Origin: Gloeobacter violaceus PCC 7421
Lineage (GTDB): Bacteria > Cyanobacteriota > Cyanobacteriia > Gloeobacterales > Gloeobacteraceae
Direction: 5' to 3'
Assembly: GCF_000011385.1 (NCBI RefSeq)
Contig: NC_005125.1
Span: 992,001 to 1,056,000, forward strand
DNA: 64,000 bases
The position numbers and the translations under genes were made by a program. This document shows, piece after piece, positions 33,299 through 42,321 of the stretch. Below the pieces are notes generated by a model that did not search any database, was not told where the DNA came from, and saw only the letters and a list, made by a program, of their open reading frames with translations. How positions within the stretch are numbered: position 1 is the stretch's first letter; every line of letters starts with the position of its first letter.

Positions 33299-35053
33299 TT
33301 GAAAATTTTGGCACGGCGTGTGAGGAACAAACGGGTTGTACTGTGGTCTGCAAGCAGCGTGCTCGCCTGGGCGTCCTGTCTTGTCTGCTGCTCCACCGCC
33401 CTGGCGATGCCGCAACTGACCGGCTGGCAATTCGACTCCCAGGCTCAGCAGCTTTCATTTTTTACCCGCGGCAGCGTGCAGCCGCGCATTCAGATTGTCG
33501 AAAAACCCCGACGGGTTGTTGTCGATTTGCCGGGGGCCGATGTGTTCGCACCCTCGGACGCGCCGGTGAGCAGCGGTCCGGTGCGCTTCGTGCGCGCCGG
33601 GCAATTCGACCCGCAGACGGCGCGCATGGTGATGGAACTGGCCGAGGATGGCCCGCAGCTGCAGCCTGAGCAGGTGCGCGTGCGCCAGGTGGCCCCCGAC
33701 CAATGGCTGGTGCAACTGCTGCCGAACGTGCCGCCGCCGCCAAGCGCCCCGGCCGCTCCACCGGTGGTCGCGCCGCCGCTGACGATGCCGCCTGCGGTCG
33801 GTCGCCGGGTCCTGGTAGGCGGGATCGAGGTGCGCCCCGAAGGATTTTTGGTCAAAACGGGCGGCTACGTGCGCTCCGACGCCCGGCTGCTGGAGGAGCA
33901 ACCGCCGCGCGTCGTCGTCGACATCGAAGAGGCCGAACTGGCCAAGAATTTTGCCGAGCGCAATCTGGCCGTCAACCAGCAGGGCGTCACCCGCCTACGC
34001 ACCGGTCAATTCCAGGACGACCCGCCGCTGGTGAGGGTGGTGCTCGATCTGGGGGCAGGGGCGGCCAATGCCTGGGAAGCGCGCTACAGCGCCGATTTGG
34101 GCGGGGTGCTCATCCGCCCGGCCGGTTCCGCGCCCGCCGCCACGGCTCCCACCGGCGAAAAAGTGTCCTTGCAATCGGCCCAATTGACTCCTGAAGGCCT
34201 GGTGTTTAACAGCGACCTGCCGCCGCGGCTGGAGACCAACTGGGAGAATCCCAACGAATTTCGGATTGTCTTCAGCCCCGCGCAGCTACCGGCCAACTTC
34301 TCCGGACCGCTCATCGACGCGGCAAGCCCCATCGACAACCTCAACATCCGCCAGGTCGACGATCGCACGGTGGTGGCACTGGTGCGGGTGTTACCCGGCA
34401 CGCGGGTGGGCGATCCGAGGCCGCTCGACGGCGAACGGCGCCGGGTGCTGGTGCCTCTGTACCGGCGCAGCACCACACCGACGACACCCGTTCCCGATAG
34501 CTATGACCCGCTTCCCAACGGCAGCGGCCGGCGCATCGTCCTCGACGCCGGGCACGGCGGCAAAGACCCCGGCGCCATGCGCGAGGGGGTGCGCGAAAAA
34601 GATCTCAACCTGGCCATCGTCCGCCGCCTCAACAACAAGCTGCGCGCCGCCGGCTACTACACGATCCTGGCGCGCTCCGACGACACGTTCATCTCGCTGG
34701 GTGAGCGCGTCGACATCACCAAGGCGACCCAGGGCGACATCTTCGTGAGCGTCCACGTCAACACGATGCCCAGCCGCAGCGATATCCAGGGCATCGAGAC
34801 TTACTATACTCACTCCCGAAGCGCCCGCCTCGCCTACGTGCTGCACCGCCGTCTGGTCGAGCGCACCGGCAAGCCCGATCGCGGCGTGCGGGTGCGCGGT
34901 CTCTATGTAACCCGCCACAACGCCGTGCCTGCGGTGTTGCTGGAGGTGGGGTTTTTGACCAATCCCGAGGAGCGCGCCCAGTTGCAGCAGCCTGAGTATC
35001 AGGAACTGATCGCCGACGCCATTGCCCAGGGATTGCAGGACTACGCCCGTTAG
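33299..35053 (+). CDS. amiC: N-acetylmuramoyl-L-alanine amidase with AMIN domains
   Basis: 584 residues from a TTG. Signal peptide MKILARRVRNKRVV...STALA. AMIN-type beta modules follow (about 37-125, 165-250 and a weaker one about 285-370), which target the enzyme to peptidoglycan or the septum. A Pro-rich linker (PPPPSAPAAPP) separates the first two. The Amidase_3 domain starts at about residue 412: IVLDAGHGGKDPGA (zinc His), REKDLNLAIV (zinc Glu), SVHVNTMPS (His) and VLLEVGFLTN (catalytic Glu). It splits daughter-cell peptidoglycan in the periplasm. Confidence 0.94.
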   Translation: MKILARRVRNKRVVLWSASSVLAWASCLVCCSTALAMPQLTGWQFDSQAQQLSFFTRGSVQPRIQIVEKPRRVVVDLPGADVFAPSDAPVSSGPVRFVRAGQFDPQTARMVMELAEDGPQLQPEQVRVRQVAPDQWLVQLLPNVPPPPSAPAAPPVVAPPLTMPPAVGRRVLVGGIEVRPEGFLVKTGGYVRSDARLLEEQPPRVVVDIEEAELAKNFAERNLAVNQQGVTRLRTGQFQDDPPLVRVVLDLGAGAANAWEARYSADLGGVLIRPAGSAPAATAPTGEKVSLQSAQLTPEGLVFNSDLPPRLETNWENPNEFRIVFSPAQLPANFSGPLIDAASPIDNLNIRQVDDRTVVALVRVLPGTRVGDPRPLDGERRRVLVPLYRRSTTPTTPVPDSYDPLPNGSGRRIVLDAGHGGKDPGAMREGVREKDLNLAIVRRLNNKLRAAGYYTILARSDDTFISLGERVDITKATQGDIFVSVHVNTMPSRSDIQGIETYYTHSRSARLAYVLHRRLVERTGKPDRGVRVRGLYVTRHNAVPAVLLEVGFLTNPEERAQLQQPEYQELIADAIAQGLQDYAR

Positions 35054-35486
35054 GCCGGACCGGTCGATGACTAGACCGCTTGCGCGAATGCCAAGATAAA
35101 CAGCTCAAACCATTGGAAGCTCATTCCGCAATCCGGTTCATGCAAGAGCTCTAATGAGTACGATTCAAGCGGTGGTGCGGGTGGTCGGCCTCCTGCGCTC
35201 GGGCGGCTGGGGAGGACTGGTGGCCGTGTCGACCGCCGCCCACAACTATTTATCGATTGCGCAATCTCCGGCCGCGAGGAGCGCCTTGCCAGATGCATCA
35301 ATGCATGGTACAAAAGCCTAGGATTCAATAGTGCAATTAATTAGAGCAGTTTAGGGCTTTGGCGGCAATTTTCGCCGAGTCCCTGGCGACCTTTCACGAT
35401 CAGTTTGAAGGGAATTGCGCCATCATTCGCCGAACGTTGTTGTTCATGTTGTTCGTACTTTTTACAGAGTATTAAGGAGTTTGGTT
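35054..35486. other. 433-bp intergenic region with a solo inverted-repeat copy
   Basis: No gene found. GTTCATGCAAGAGCTCTA (35136-35153) matches the right end of the element at 36233-36583 in 16 of 18 bases, suggesting a transposon footprint. The remaining sequence becomes AT-richer toward the lipocalin gene. Confidence 0.45.
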
Positions 35487-36101
35487 ATGCTTCGCTTAAC
35501 AGCCGTGCCGCTTGCGGCAGTACTCGGTCTGATTGGCTGCGCATCCGCCGTTTGGGCAAACGATTCGCAACCAATTGAGACGGTGGCGGAAGTGGATTTT
35601 AACCGGTACGATGGGCGCTGGTACGAGCTTGCCAGAACACCCAATATCTTCCAGATTGGTTGCACTTGCGTGACGGCAAATTATTCCGTGCTCTCCGAAT
35701 CGTCGATCAGCGTATTCAATACTTGTAACCGCTTTCGGCCCCGGGGCAATCTTGTTACTATCGACGGCGTTGCAGTCGTTGCCGATCCCAATGCCCCGGG
35801 AAAATTGCTGATTACGTTTGAAGGCTCTCCCGTGGCTGAGGATTACTGGATCATAGATCTAGTGGAAGATCCTAACAATTCGGCGGGAGACTATGCTTTT
35901 GCTGCCATCGGAGGCCCGAATCGAGACTTTATCTTTATCATTTCCAGAAAACCTGCCCTGGAAACCTACCAGGATGTCCTTGCGTACCAAGGAATTGTGA
36001 AGAGATTGCAAGCGCAACATTTTCCTGTCGACGCTTTAAACAGCACCCCCCAACCAACCAGTTGCACATATAAATCGCAATCCTTGCCAGGCGGACTCTA
36101 A
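35487..36101 (+). CDS. Lipocalin family lipoprotein
   Basis: 204 residues. Lipobox LGLIGC (Cys18) after a short hydrophobic stretch. The lipocalin signature is VDFNRYDGRWYELARTPN, followed by CTCVTANYSV and the C-terminal ISRKPALETYQDVL. It resembles bacterial Blc and plant temperature-induced lipocalins, which bind lipophilic molecules or damaged lipids in the envelope. Extra cysteines (CTC, CNRF, TSCTY) could form disulfides. ATG 35487 is preceded by AAGGAG. Base composition is visibly AT-richer than the neighbours. Confidence 0.9.
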   Translation: MLRLTAVPLAAVLGLIGCASAVWANDSQPIETVAEVDFNRYDGRWYELARTPNIFQIGCTCVTANYSVLSESSISVFNTCNRFRPRGNLVTIDGVAVVADPNAPGKLLITFEGSPVAEDYWIIDLVEDPNNSAGDYAFAAIGGPNRDFIFIISRKPALETYQDVLAYQGIVKRLQAQHFPVDALNSTPQPTSCTYKSQSLPGGL

Positions 36102-36232
36102 GCCCGCCACAAGCCTTCACGCAAAATAAGCCGGGTGCTGTGCCTCTTACATACAGGCAGCACCCTGGCCGTGCAGGCAGGCTCAGCCCGCGCGCAAAGC
36201 CTCGCGCTTAGTTGCGATGGCTGCTACTTCAT

Positions 36233-36583
36233 TGGACCTCCTACATGAATCACGCCAAAGCCGGAAGCGCAAGCTCAAAATTGTAGAGGCCCGCCGGCCG
36301 GCTCACGCGCAAACCGAAGCGGCGACGCCGATTGCGATGGGGACCGGCCGGCATCCGAAGCAGTCTTTGCTTTTTTTGGGTTGTTCTATCGGGACTTTGT
36401 TGACGTCCACGACCACCACTTCGGGGTGCACGTTCGCTTGAGTGGCTTGGCGCGATGGCAACCGAAAGCATCCCGATCGCAGCCGCTGGTGCTCGACTTT
36501 GTGGACAGCGGCAGGCGGTCGATTCGTGCACTCCCCAGCTTTGGGCGGCACAACCCATACTCGCCATTCATGCAAGAGGTCTA
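36233..36583. mobile_element. Possible degenerate IS/MITE remnant with terminal inverted repeats
   Basis: TGGACCTCCTACATGAAT (36233-36250) and the complement of 36566-36583 (TAGACCTCTTGCATGAAT) match at 15 of 18 bases, facing each other 351 bp apart. The ends look like those of small IS elements. No intact transposase lies between; short frames on both strands do not read as protein. It occupies most of the 648-bp gap 36102-36749. A third end copy is at 35136. Confidence 0.45.
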
Positions 36584-36749
36584 CTGATTGCCGGCGGTTT
36601 GTCAACGGCTTAGCGCGCCGTTTGCCGGTGGTGCGGGCGAAAGAAATTCTGGCGCTTCGCGTATATATCTTCGGGGCGATGTTTGAACCTCAGGCAAGCA
36701 CTTAGCATCGAAAGAAGGTAGATATCTTTCGAACAAAGGAGCCTTTTCA

Positions 36750-37196
36750 ATGCTGAACACAGTACGCCGTTTGATCCGGGCGGCTGCCGTTGGCGGCACC
36801 GCCTGCGCCCTGGCTTTCGGTCTGACAATCGGTGCAGCCTCGGCCGCGGACCGCGACAACAATCCGCCGGGTCGGGGGGGCGGACCGGGGACCAACTGGG
36901 AGAACCCCCGCGGACCCGCGGGCGGGCCGGGAGCCAGTCCCGACGGCCGTTGGTGTCTGCCGGCGGATCGCGACGGCAATCCGCCGGGCCGGGTAGGCGG
37001 GCGCGGCACCAATTGGGAAAACCCGCCTGGGCCGACGGGCGGGCCGGGTAGCAGCCCTGACCGGCGCGGGTATTATGCGGCGCGCGACCGCGACGGCAAC
37101 CCGCCGGGAGCCGTGGGTGGCCCCGGAACCAACTGGGAGAATCCCCGCGGACCCGTTGGCGGGCCGGGAGCAAGCCCCGATCGGCGGCGCTGCTAG
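36750..37196 (+). CDS. Secreted Gly/Pro-rich triple-repeat protein
   Basis: 148 residues, ATG preceded by AAAGGAG. Signal peptide ends GAASA-AD. The mature part is three copies of a 39-40-residue unit starting at residues 34, 73 and 113: DRDGNPPG, GGPGTNWENPRGP, GGPGASPDRR. The composition (Gly, Pro, Asp, Arg, Asn) predicts an extended, unstructured exported protein. Two isolated Cys (69, 148). No family recognised; possible cell-surface or matrix protein. Confidence 0.75.
   Translation: MLNTVRRLIRAAAVGGTACALAFGLTIGAASAADRDNNPPGRGGGPGTNWENPRGPAGGPGASPDGRWCLPADRDGNPPGRVGGRGTNWENPPGPTGGPGSSPDRRGYYAARDRDGNPPGAVGGPGTNWENPRGPVGGPGASPDRRRC
36849..37193 (+). repeat. Three tandem about 118-bp coding repeats
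   Basis: Periods of 117 and 120 bp encode the three DRDGNPPG...SPDRR units. Units 1 and 3 share the nearly identical segments encoding GGPGTNWENPRGP, indicating duplication from one ancestral unit. Confidence 0.75.
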
Positions 37197-37220
37197 GGCA
37201 CCCTGGACACCCGGCCCACC

Positions 37221-38591
37221 TCAGCGACCGATGCCGACGTAGACCAGGCCCAGTTCCTGGACCATCTCGCGCTTGAGGCAGTTTCGGCCGTCGATAATCA
37301 CGCGCCCGCGCAAGCGGCGGCCGACTTCACCCAAGTCGAGTTGCGGGTACTCGGGCCATTCGGTCATCACTACCAGGGCGTCGGCTTGATCGAGAGCGCC
37401 GAGGGCACTGTCGGCTATCTGGAGATCCGGCACCTGGCTGTGGGCTTGAGCGGCCGTCACCACCGGGTCGTGGGCCACCACCCGGCAGCCCAAATTGAGT
37501 AACTGGTTGGCCACTTCCAGGGCCGGGGCGCTGCGGATGTCGTCGGTGTGCGGCTTGAAGGCCAGGCCCCAGATGGCGATCGTCCGGCCCTTGAGGATGC
37601 GCAGTTCCCGCTGCAGCTTCTCGATGATCCGTTTTCTTTGGGTGTCGTTGACCGACAGCGTCGCCTTGAGCAGGGCGCACTCGTAGCCGTATTCCTGACC
37701 GGTGCTTACCAGGGCCGAGACGTCTTTGGGAAAGCACGAGCCGCCCCACCCGGCACCGGCGTTGAGAAACTGGTTGCCGATGCGCTTGTCGAGACCAATC
37801 GCCTGGGCCACCCGCGAGACATCGGCGCCGACCCGTTCGCAGATATTGGCGATCTCGTTGATGAACGAAATCTTGGTGGCCAGAAAAGCATTTGCAGCGT
37901 ACTTGATCATCTCGGCGGAGGCCAGATCGGTCACCACCAGCGGCACAGGCTCGCGCTCGGGCTCATCGGGGCTCACCCAATGGCGGTACAGCTCGCGCAT
38001 CACCTGCTCGGCGCGCTCAGATTCAGCACCAATGACGATGCGGTCGGGATGAAAGGTGTCCCAAACGGCGCTGCCTTCGCGCAGGAACTCGGGGTTGCTT
38101 ACGACGTTGAAGTCGGGCTCACCCGCCTGCGCACCTGCACCGCCGCCGTCGGTGAGGGCCGGCACGGTTTTGCGGGCGCCGTCCTCGACCAGCATCCGTA
38201 CCCAGTTGCCCGAACCGACCGGCACGGTCGATTTGTTGACAATGACGCGGTAGCGTCCGTCTAGATGCTGACCGATGCCACGGGCCACGGCCCGGACAGC
38301 GGAAAGATCCGGCGATCCGTCCGGGCGTGAAGGGGTACCCACGGTGATGAACAGTACTTCGGCATGCTCGACAACCGCAGCCAGAGCGTCCGTAAATTCC
38401 AGCAGCCCCTCCTCGACACCCTGACGGACCAGTTCCTCCAGCCCAGGCTCATAGATGGGCATGATTCCCCGCTTGAGGCGGTCAACCTTGGCGGTATCGT
38501 TGTCCATGCAACACACCCGATGGCCGACCCGGGCCAGACAGGCGCCGGTAACCAGACCGACGTACCCTGTGCCAATCACTCCCACTTTCAT
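37221..38591 (-). CDS. ugd: UDP-glucose 6-dehydrogenase
   Basis: 456 residues. NAD-dependent oxidation of UDP-glucose to UDP-glucuronate for surface polysaccharides. Rossmann motif KVGVIGTGYVGLVTGACLA, central NPEFLREGSAVWDTFHPDR and the catalytic Cys in AGWGGSCFPKDVSAL; C-terminal GRVIIDGRNCL. An insertion ALTDGGGAGAQAGEPDF near residue 145 is longer than in typical Ugd. Divergent from pdxA. Confidence 0.96.
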   Translation of the reverse strand: MKVGVIGTGYVGLVTGACLARVGHRVCCMDNDTAKVDRLKRGIMPIYEPGLEELVRQGVEEGLLEFTDALAAVVEHAEVLFITVGTPSRPDGSPDLSAVRAVARGIGQHLDGRYRVIVNKSTVPVGSGNWVRMLVEDGARKTVPALTDGGGAGAQAGEPDFNVVSNPEFLREGSAVWDTFHPDRIVIGAESERAEQVMRELYRHWVSPDEPEREPVPLVVTDLASAEMIKYAANAFLATKISFINEIANICERVGADVSRVAQAIGLDKRIGNQFLNAGAGWGGSCFPKDVSALVSTGQEYGYECALLKATLSVNDTQRKRIIEKLQRELRILKGRTIAIWGLAFKPHTDDIRSAPALEVANQLLNLGCRVVAHDPVVTAAQAHSQVPDLQIADSALGALDQADALVVMTEWPEYPQLDLGEVGRRLRGRVIIDGRNCLKREMVQELGLVYVGIGR

Positions 38592-38729
38592 GCAATGTTT
38601 TCCTCAATCAGCATTCGGCGCCCCCGGAAGGTCACTGCGGCACTTCACATTAGAGTACGCTAAAAGGAAAAGTCTCAAACAGGCGACACTCGACAATTGC
38701 GCACGAGCGCAAGCGAGCAGAGCGACACG

Positions 38730-39773
38730 ATGCAGCAGACGCCTCCTCCTTTTCTGGCAATTACCATAGGCGATCCGGCGGGGATAGGCCCCGAGGTGGT
38801 GCTCAAGGCCCTGGCCGACGACACCCTGCGCGGGCTTTACCGGCCGCTGGTCTGCGGCAGCCGCCGTCTGCTGGAGCAAGCCTATTTGTACTTGCGCGCC
38901 TTGAGCCCGGATCCGCTCGTCAACCCCGACGACCTTGAGATCGTCGATCTGCCGTCCTCGCAGCCGATTGAGACCGGTAAGCTCTGTGCCCACGCCGGGG
39001 CTTTGAGCTTTGCCTATCTGCAGGCGGCTATCGAAGCGACGCAGGTAGGCCGCTGCGCCGGGGTGGTCACCGCTCCCATCCACAAGTCCGCCTGGCACCT
39101 GGCCGGACACCGCTATCCGGGGCAGACCGAAGTCCTCGCCCGTGCCTGCGGCGCCGAACGCTACGGAATGCTCTTCGTGGCGCGCTCCCCTGTCAACGGC
39201 TGGCCCCTCCGGGTGCTGCTCGCCACCACCCACATTCCCCTCGCTGCAGTTCCTACGACCCTTACCCCCGAATTGGTGCGCTCCAAGCTCGAACTGTTGT
39301 TCGACAGTCTTGGGCACGACTTCGGCCTGGGCGACCCGCGAGTTGCCGTGGCGGGTCTCAACCCCCACAGCGGCGAAAACGGCCAGCTCGGCAGCGAGGA
39401 ACGCGACTGGCTGGCGCCGCTGATTGCCGATTGGCCGGGAGACCGGTTGCTTGGCCCGGTGCCGCCCGATACGCTGTGGATAGAAGCGGCGCGCGCCTGG
39501 GCCGGGACCGCCCACCACGGCGCCTGCGACGCCTATCTGGCCCTCTACCACGACCAGGGCCTCATCCCGGTCAAAATGCTCGCCTTCGATCAAGCCGTCA
39601 ACACGACCATCGGTCTATCCATCGTCCGCACTTCCCCCGATCACGGCACCGCCTTCGATATCGCCGGCCGCGGAGTGGCCCGTCCCCAGAGCATGGTCGC
39701 AGCCATCGCCCTGGCGGCCGAACTGGCGAACCGGCGGGCCACCCGTTCCCTTGCTGCTCCTGCTGCGTTGTGA
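38730..39773 (+). CDS. pdxA: 4-hydroxythreonine-4-phosphate dehydrogenase
   Basis: 347 residues, vitamin B6 (pyridoxal phosphate) synthesis. Motifs: [19 protein letters not shown] at the start, [20 protein letters not shown] (metal His), [12 protein letters not shown] and [12 protein letters not shown] with [15 protein letters not shown] 38730 begins [16 protein letters not shown]; the upstream TTG at 38697 adds 11 residues. The L,D-transpeptidase gene begins 9 bp downstream, so the two are co-transcribed. Confidence 0.95.
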   Translation: MQQTPPPFLAITIGDPAGIGPEVVLKALADDTLRGLYRPLVCGSRRLLEQAYLYLRALSPDPLVNPDDLEIVDLPSSQPIETGKLCAHAGALSFAYLQAAIEATQVGRCAGVVTAPIHKSAWHLAGHRYPGQTEVLARACGAERYGMLFVARSPVNGWPLRVLLATTHIPLAAVPTTLTPELVRSKLELLFDSLGHDFGLGDPRVAVAGLNPHSGENGQLGSEERDWLAPLIADWPGDRLLGPVPPDTLWIEAARAWAGTAHHGACDAYLALYHDQGLIPVKMLAFDQAVNTTIGLSIVRTSPDHGTAFDIAGRGVARPQSMVAAIALAAELANRRATRSLAAPAAL

Positions 39774-39782
39774 GGTAGTCCA

Positions 39783-41150
39783 TTGAGCGAGGTTAAACAA
39801 GTTTTCCGCTGGGAACCGTCCACCCGCTGGTTCGCCGCCGCTGTGGCGGCGGGTCTCGGATTTTTTGCCTGGTGGCAGGTGATTCCGTTGGGGGTGGGTA
39901 TGGTTCCCACCGACGGTGCCACCGAGGTCGATCCGCGCGAGCCGGTCGTCATCGAGACTATCGGCCTCGGCAGCCGCCTGAGCGAGGTGCAGGTGCGGGA
40001 CAATCTCGGCCGCTCGGCGGCGGGCGAAAGCGACGGGCGGCGTCTTACCCTCAAGCCGCCCCTGGCCTTTGGGACCCGCTACACGATCACTGCGCGCGTC
40101 GAGCGCGAGTGGACGCAGCAGGCGGTCAGCGAAGTGATGCACTTCGAGACCGTCGCCATCCCCAGACTGTCCGGTTCCACCGAGCGGACGTTTAAGCCCG
40201 ATCGCTCGGTGACGCTCCAGTTCGACCGACCGGTGGGCGAATTGAGCGTGCTTGGCGATCTGGCCGTTGCTGTCGAGCCCGCCGCCGACCGCCGCTCCTT
40301 TCGCCTCGCGGCGAGCAACCCCACCCAGGGCAAGCGCTACCCGGTGCAGCTCGCCTGGTCCACGACCACCGGTGTGCCTTTGCCGCCCCTGAAACTCGAC
40401 CTGGTGGCGCCGCCGCCGTTGACGGTCAAGGCCAACGCCCGCGGCCTCGACAACCTCGGGCCGGCGTTGCCGCTGCAGTTTACCTTCAGCGAGCCTCTGC
40501 TGGAGCGCGAGCAAGCGAGCAGCCACATCGCCGTGCAAACCGACAAAGGCGAGGCGATCGCAGGCAAGTGGCGCTGGGTGGGCAGTCGGCGGCTGCGCTT
40601 CACGCCCGCGGGCGGCTGGCCGTCTGTGAGCACCATTCGGGTGAGCGTCGGTGCGGACGGTCTTGCGGCCGTGGGCGGCGGTTATCTGGAGAAGCCGTTT
40701 GACTTCAGCTTCACCACCGGCACCGACCGGCACATCTACATCTACCTCGACACCCAGAAAGTGGCGGCGGTCGAAAATGGCCGGGTGGTGCGCACTTTCC
40801 GGGTGAGCACCGGCAAAGCGGGCACCCCGACGGTCACCGGCAATTTCTACATCTACGACCGCTACGCCATCAAGACGATGCGCAGCCGCGCCGACCCGGG
40901 CGAGCCCGGCCACTACGTGGTCGAGAATGTCCCTTATGCCCAGTTTTTTCACGAGGGTTACGCCTTTCACGGTGCCTGGTGGCACAACGCCTTCGGCACC
41001 CGCGTCAGCCACGGCTGCGTGAATATGGCCACCCGCCGCTTCAACAAGCGCTCCGGCGTCTCCGAGGATGCCGGCTGGCTGTGGAAATGGGCCGCGATGG
41101 GCGTGCCGGTGACGGTGCTGGCGAAGACGCCTGCCCGGGCGGCCTCGTAA
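39783..41150 (+). CDS. L,D-transpeptidase (YkuD) with Ig-like N-terminal domains
   Basis: 455 residues from a TTG. One N-terminal membrane anchor (WFAAAVAAGLGFFAWW). Residues about 40-320 form Ig-like beta modules (VPTDGATEVDPREPVVI, LQFTFSEPLLEREQA). The YkuD catalytic block is YAFHGAWWHNAFGTRVSHGC with His410 and nucleophile Cys412 (SHGCVNM). It forms 3-3 peptidoglycan cross-links or attaches proteins to the wall. Co-transcribed with pdxA, with no obvious functional link. Confidence 0.92.
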   Translation: MSEVKQVFRWEPSTRWFAAAVAAGLGFFAWWQVIPLGVGMVPTDGATEVDPREPVVIETIGLGSRLSEVQVRDNLGRSAAGESDGRRLTLKPPLAFGTRYTITARVEREWTQQAVSEVMHFETVAIPRLSGSTERTFKPDRSVTLQFDRPVGELSVLGDLAVAVEPAADRRSFRLAASNPTQGKRYPVQLAWSTTTGVPLPPLKLDLVAPPPLTVKANARGLDNLGPALPLQFTFSEPLLEREQASSHIAVQTDKGEAIAGKWRWVGSRRLRFTPAGGWPSVSTIRVSVGADGLAAVGGGYLEKPFDFSFTTGTDRHIYIYLDTQKVAAVENGRVVRTFRVSTGKAGTPTVTGNFYIYDRYAIKTMRSRADPGEPGHYVVENVPYAQFFHEGYAFHGAWWHNAFGTRVSHGCVNMATRRFNKRSGVSEDAGWLWKWAAMGVPVTVLAKTPARAAS

Positions 41151-41172
41151 AAAGCTTCAGGAAGTATCTACC

Positions 41173-41538
41173 ATGCAAGGCTGGCATTGTGTGCAAAATT
41201 GCGGCGCCTGCTGCTACTTGGCTCCCGAGGAGCGGCCGTTTCTGGCGGAGTACCTCAGTCCTGGGTTGCTGCGGCTCTATCACTCGCTGGTGGGCGACGA
41301 CGGCTGGTGCGTTCACTTCGACAAATCCAGACGCACCTGCGGCATCTACCAGACGCGCCCGGCATTTTGCCGGGTGACCCCGGAAGTATTGCGCGATCTT
41401 TATGGCGAAGATCCGGCGGATCTTTCCGCCTGGGCCGTCCACTGCTGCCGCGAGCACATCGATTCGGTCTGGGGAGCACAGAGCCCCGAGCGCCGACGCT
41501 TCGAGCAAGAAGTAGGCGGAGCGGTCCCCGGCGCCTGA
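41173..41538 (+). CDS. YkgJ family cysteine-cluster protein
   Basis: 121 residues. Cys pattern CVQNCGACCYLAPEE, then WCVHFDKSRRTCGIYQTRP and FCR. This is the YkgJ/UPF0153 signature, thought to bind zinc or an Fe-S cluster; function unknown. Same strand, 22 bp after the transpeptidase gene, so possibly the third gene of that operon. Confidence 0.88.
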   Translation: MQGWHCVQNCGACCYLAPEERPFLAEYLSPGLLRLYHSLVGDDGWCVHFDKSRRTCGIYQTRPAFCRVTPEVLRDLYGEDPADLSAWAVHCCREHIDSVWGAQSPERRRFEQEVGGAVPGA

Positions 41539-41589
41539 CACTCACGGTACAATCTCTGGGCGGCAAAAACGTTCGAGGAATCTGCTTCC

Positions 41590-42321
41590 ATGCAACGGAT
41601 ACGACGGTTGGCCGGCGTGCTTGCGGGCGTCGCCTTCGTCCTGGCTACGACCGCCTGCACCCAGGCCGGAGCACCACCGGCCGCCCCACAGGAGAATCCC
41701 ACGGTGAACAATCCCAGCGGCGCCCGGGCCGATTTGCCCTCCCTCGCGGGCAAGGCCACCGTCGATCTGAACACCTCCAAAGGCCGCATCCTCCTCGAGG
41801 TCGACGGCGATAACGCTCCGCTCTCCGCCGGCAACTTCGTCGACCTAGTCAAGCGCGGGTTCTACAACAACCTTGCGTTTCACCGGGTGGTGTCGGGGTT
41901 TGTCATCCAGGGCGGCGATCCGCTCGGCAATGGTACCGGCGGCTTTATCGACCCGGCCACGCGCCAGCCGCGTTCGCTGCCTTTGGAGATTCGCGCCACT
42001 ACTGGCGACGGCCGGCCGGGCGAGATTCTTTATGGCCAGACATTTAGCCTCAGCGGGCGCAACCCCCGCACCCAGCCGCCGGTACTCGTCCATAGCCGGG
42101 GGGCTCTGGCCATGGCCCGGTCGCAAAATCCCAACTCGGCCTCGTCGCAGTTTTATATCACCCTAGCGGAAACCCGGCAGCTCGACGGCGAATACGCCGT
42201 CTTCGGCAAGGTGCTCGAAGGCCAGGATGTGGTCGATAAAATTCAGGTGGGCGACAAGATTCTCTCGGCCACCGTCGTCTCCGGGGGCGGCGACCCGGTC
42301 GGCGGCTCGGCCCCCGGTTAG
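41590..42321 (+). CDS. Cyclophilin-type peptidyl-prolyl cis-trans isomerase, probable lipoprotein
   Basis: 243 residues. N-terminal LAGVLAGVAFVLATTAC is a probable lipoprotein signal with Cys23, though the lipobox is weak. The cyclophilin domain covers about 55-235: GRILLEVDGDNAPLSAGNFV, FYNNLAFHRVVSGFVIQGGD, ALAMARSQNPNSASSQFYIT. It assists folding of exported proteins. The 3' end overlaps the convergent gene by 4 bp. Confidence 0.93.
   Translation: MQRIRRLAGVLAGVAFVLATTACTQAGAPPAAPQENPTVNNPSGARADLPSLAGKATVDLNTSKGRILLEVDGDNAPLSAGNFVDLVKRGFYNNLAFHRVVSGFVIQGGDPLGNGTGGFIDPATRQPRSLPLEIRATTGDGRPGEILYGQTFSLSGRNPRTQPPVLVHSRGALAMARSQNPNSASSQFYITLAETRQLDGEYAVFGKVLEGQDVVDKIQVGDKILSATVVSGGGDPVGGSAPG

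Noticed and set aside
36303-36605. Open frames on both strands inside the 351-bp inverted-repeat segment
   Set aside because: None has transposase motifs or a ribosome-binding site; the segment reads as decayed.
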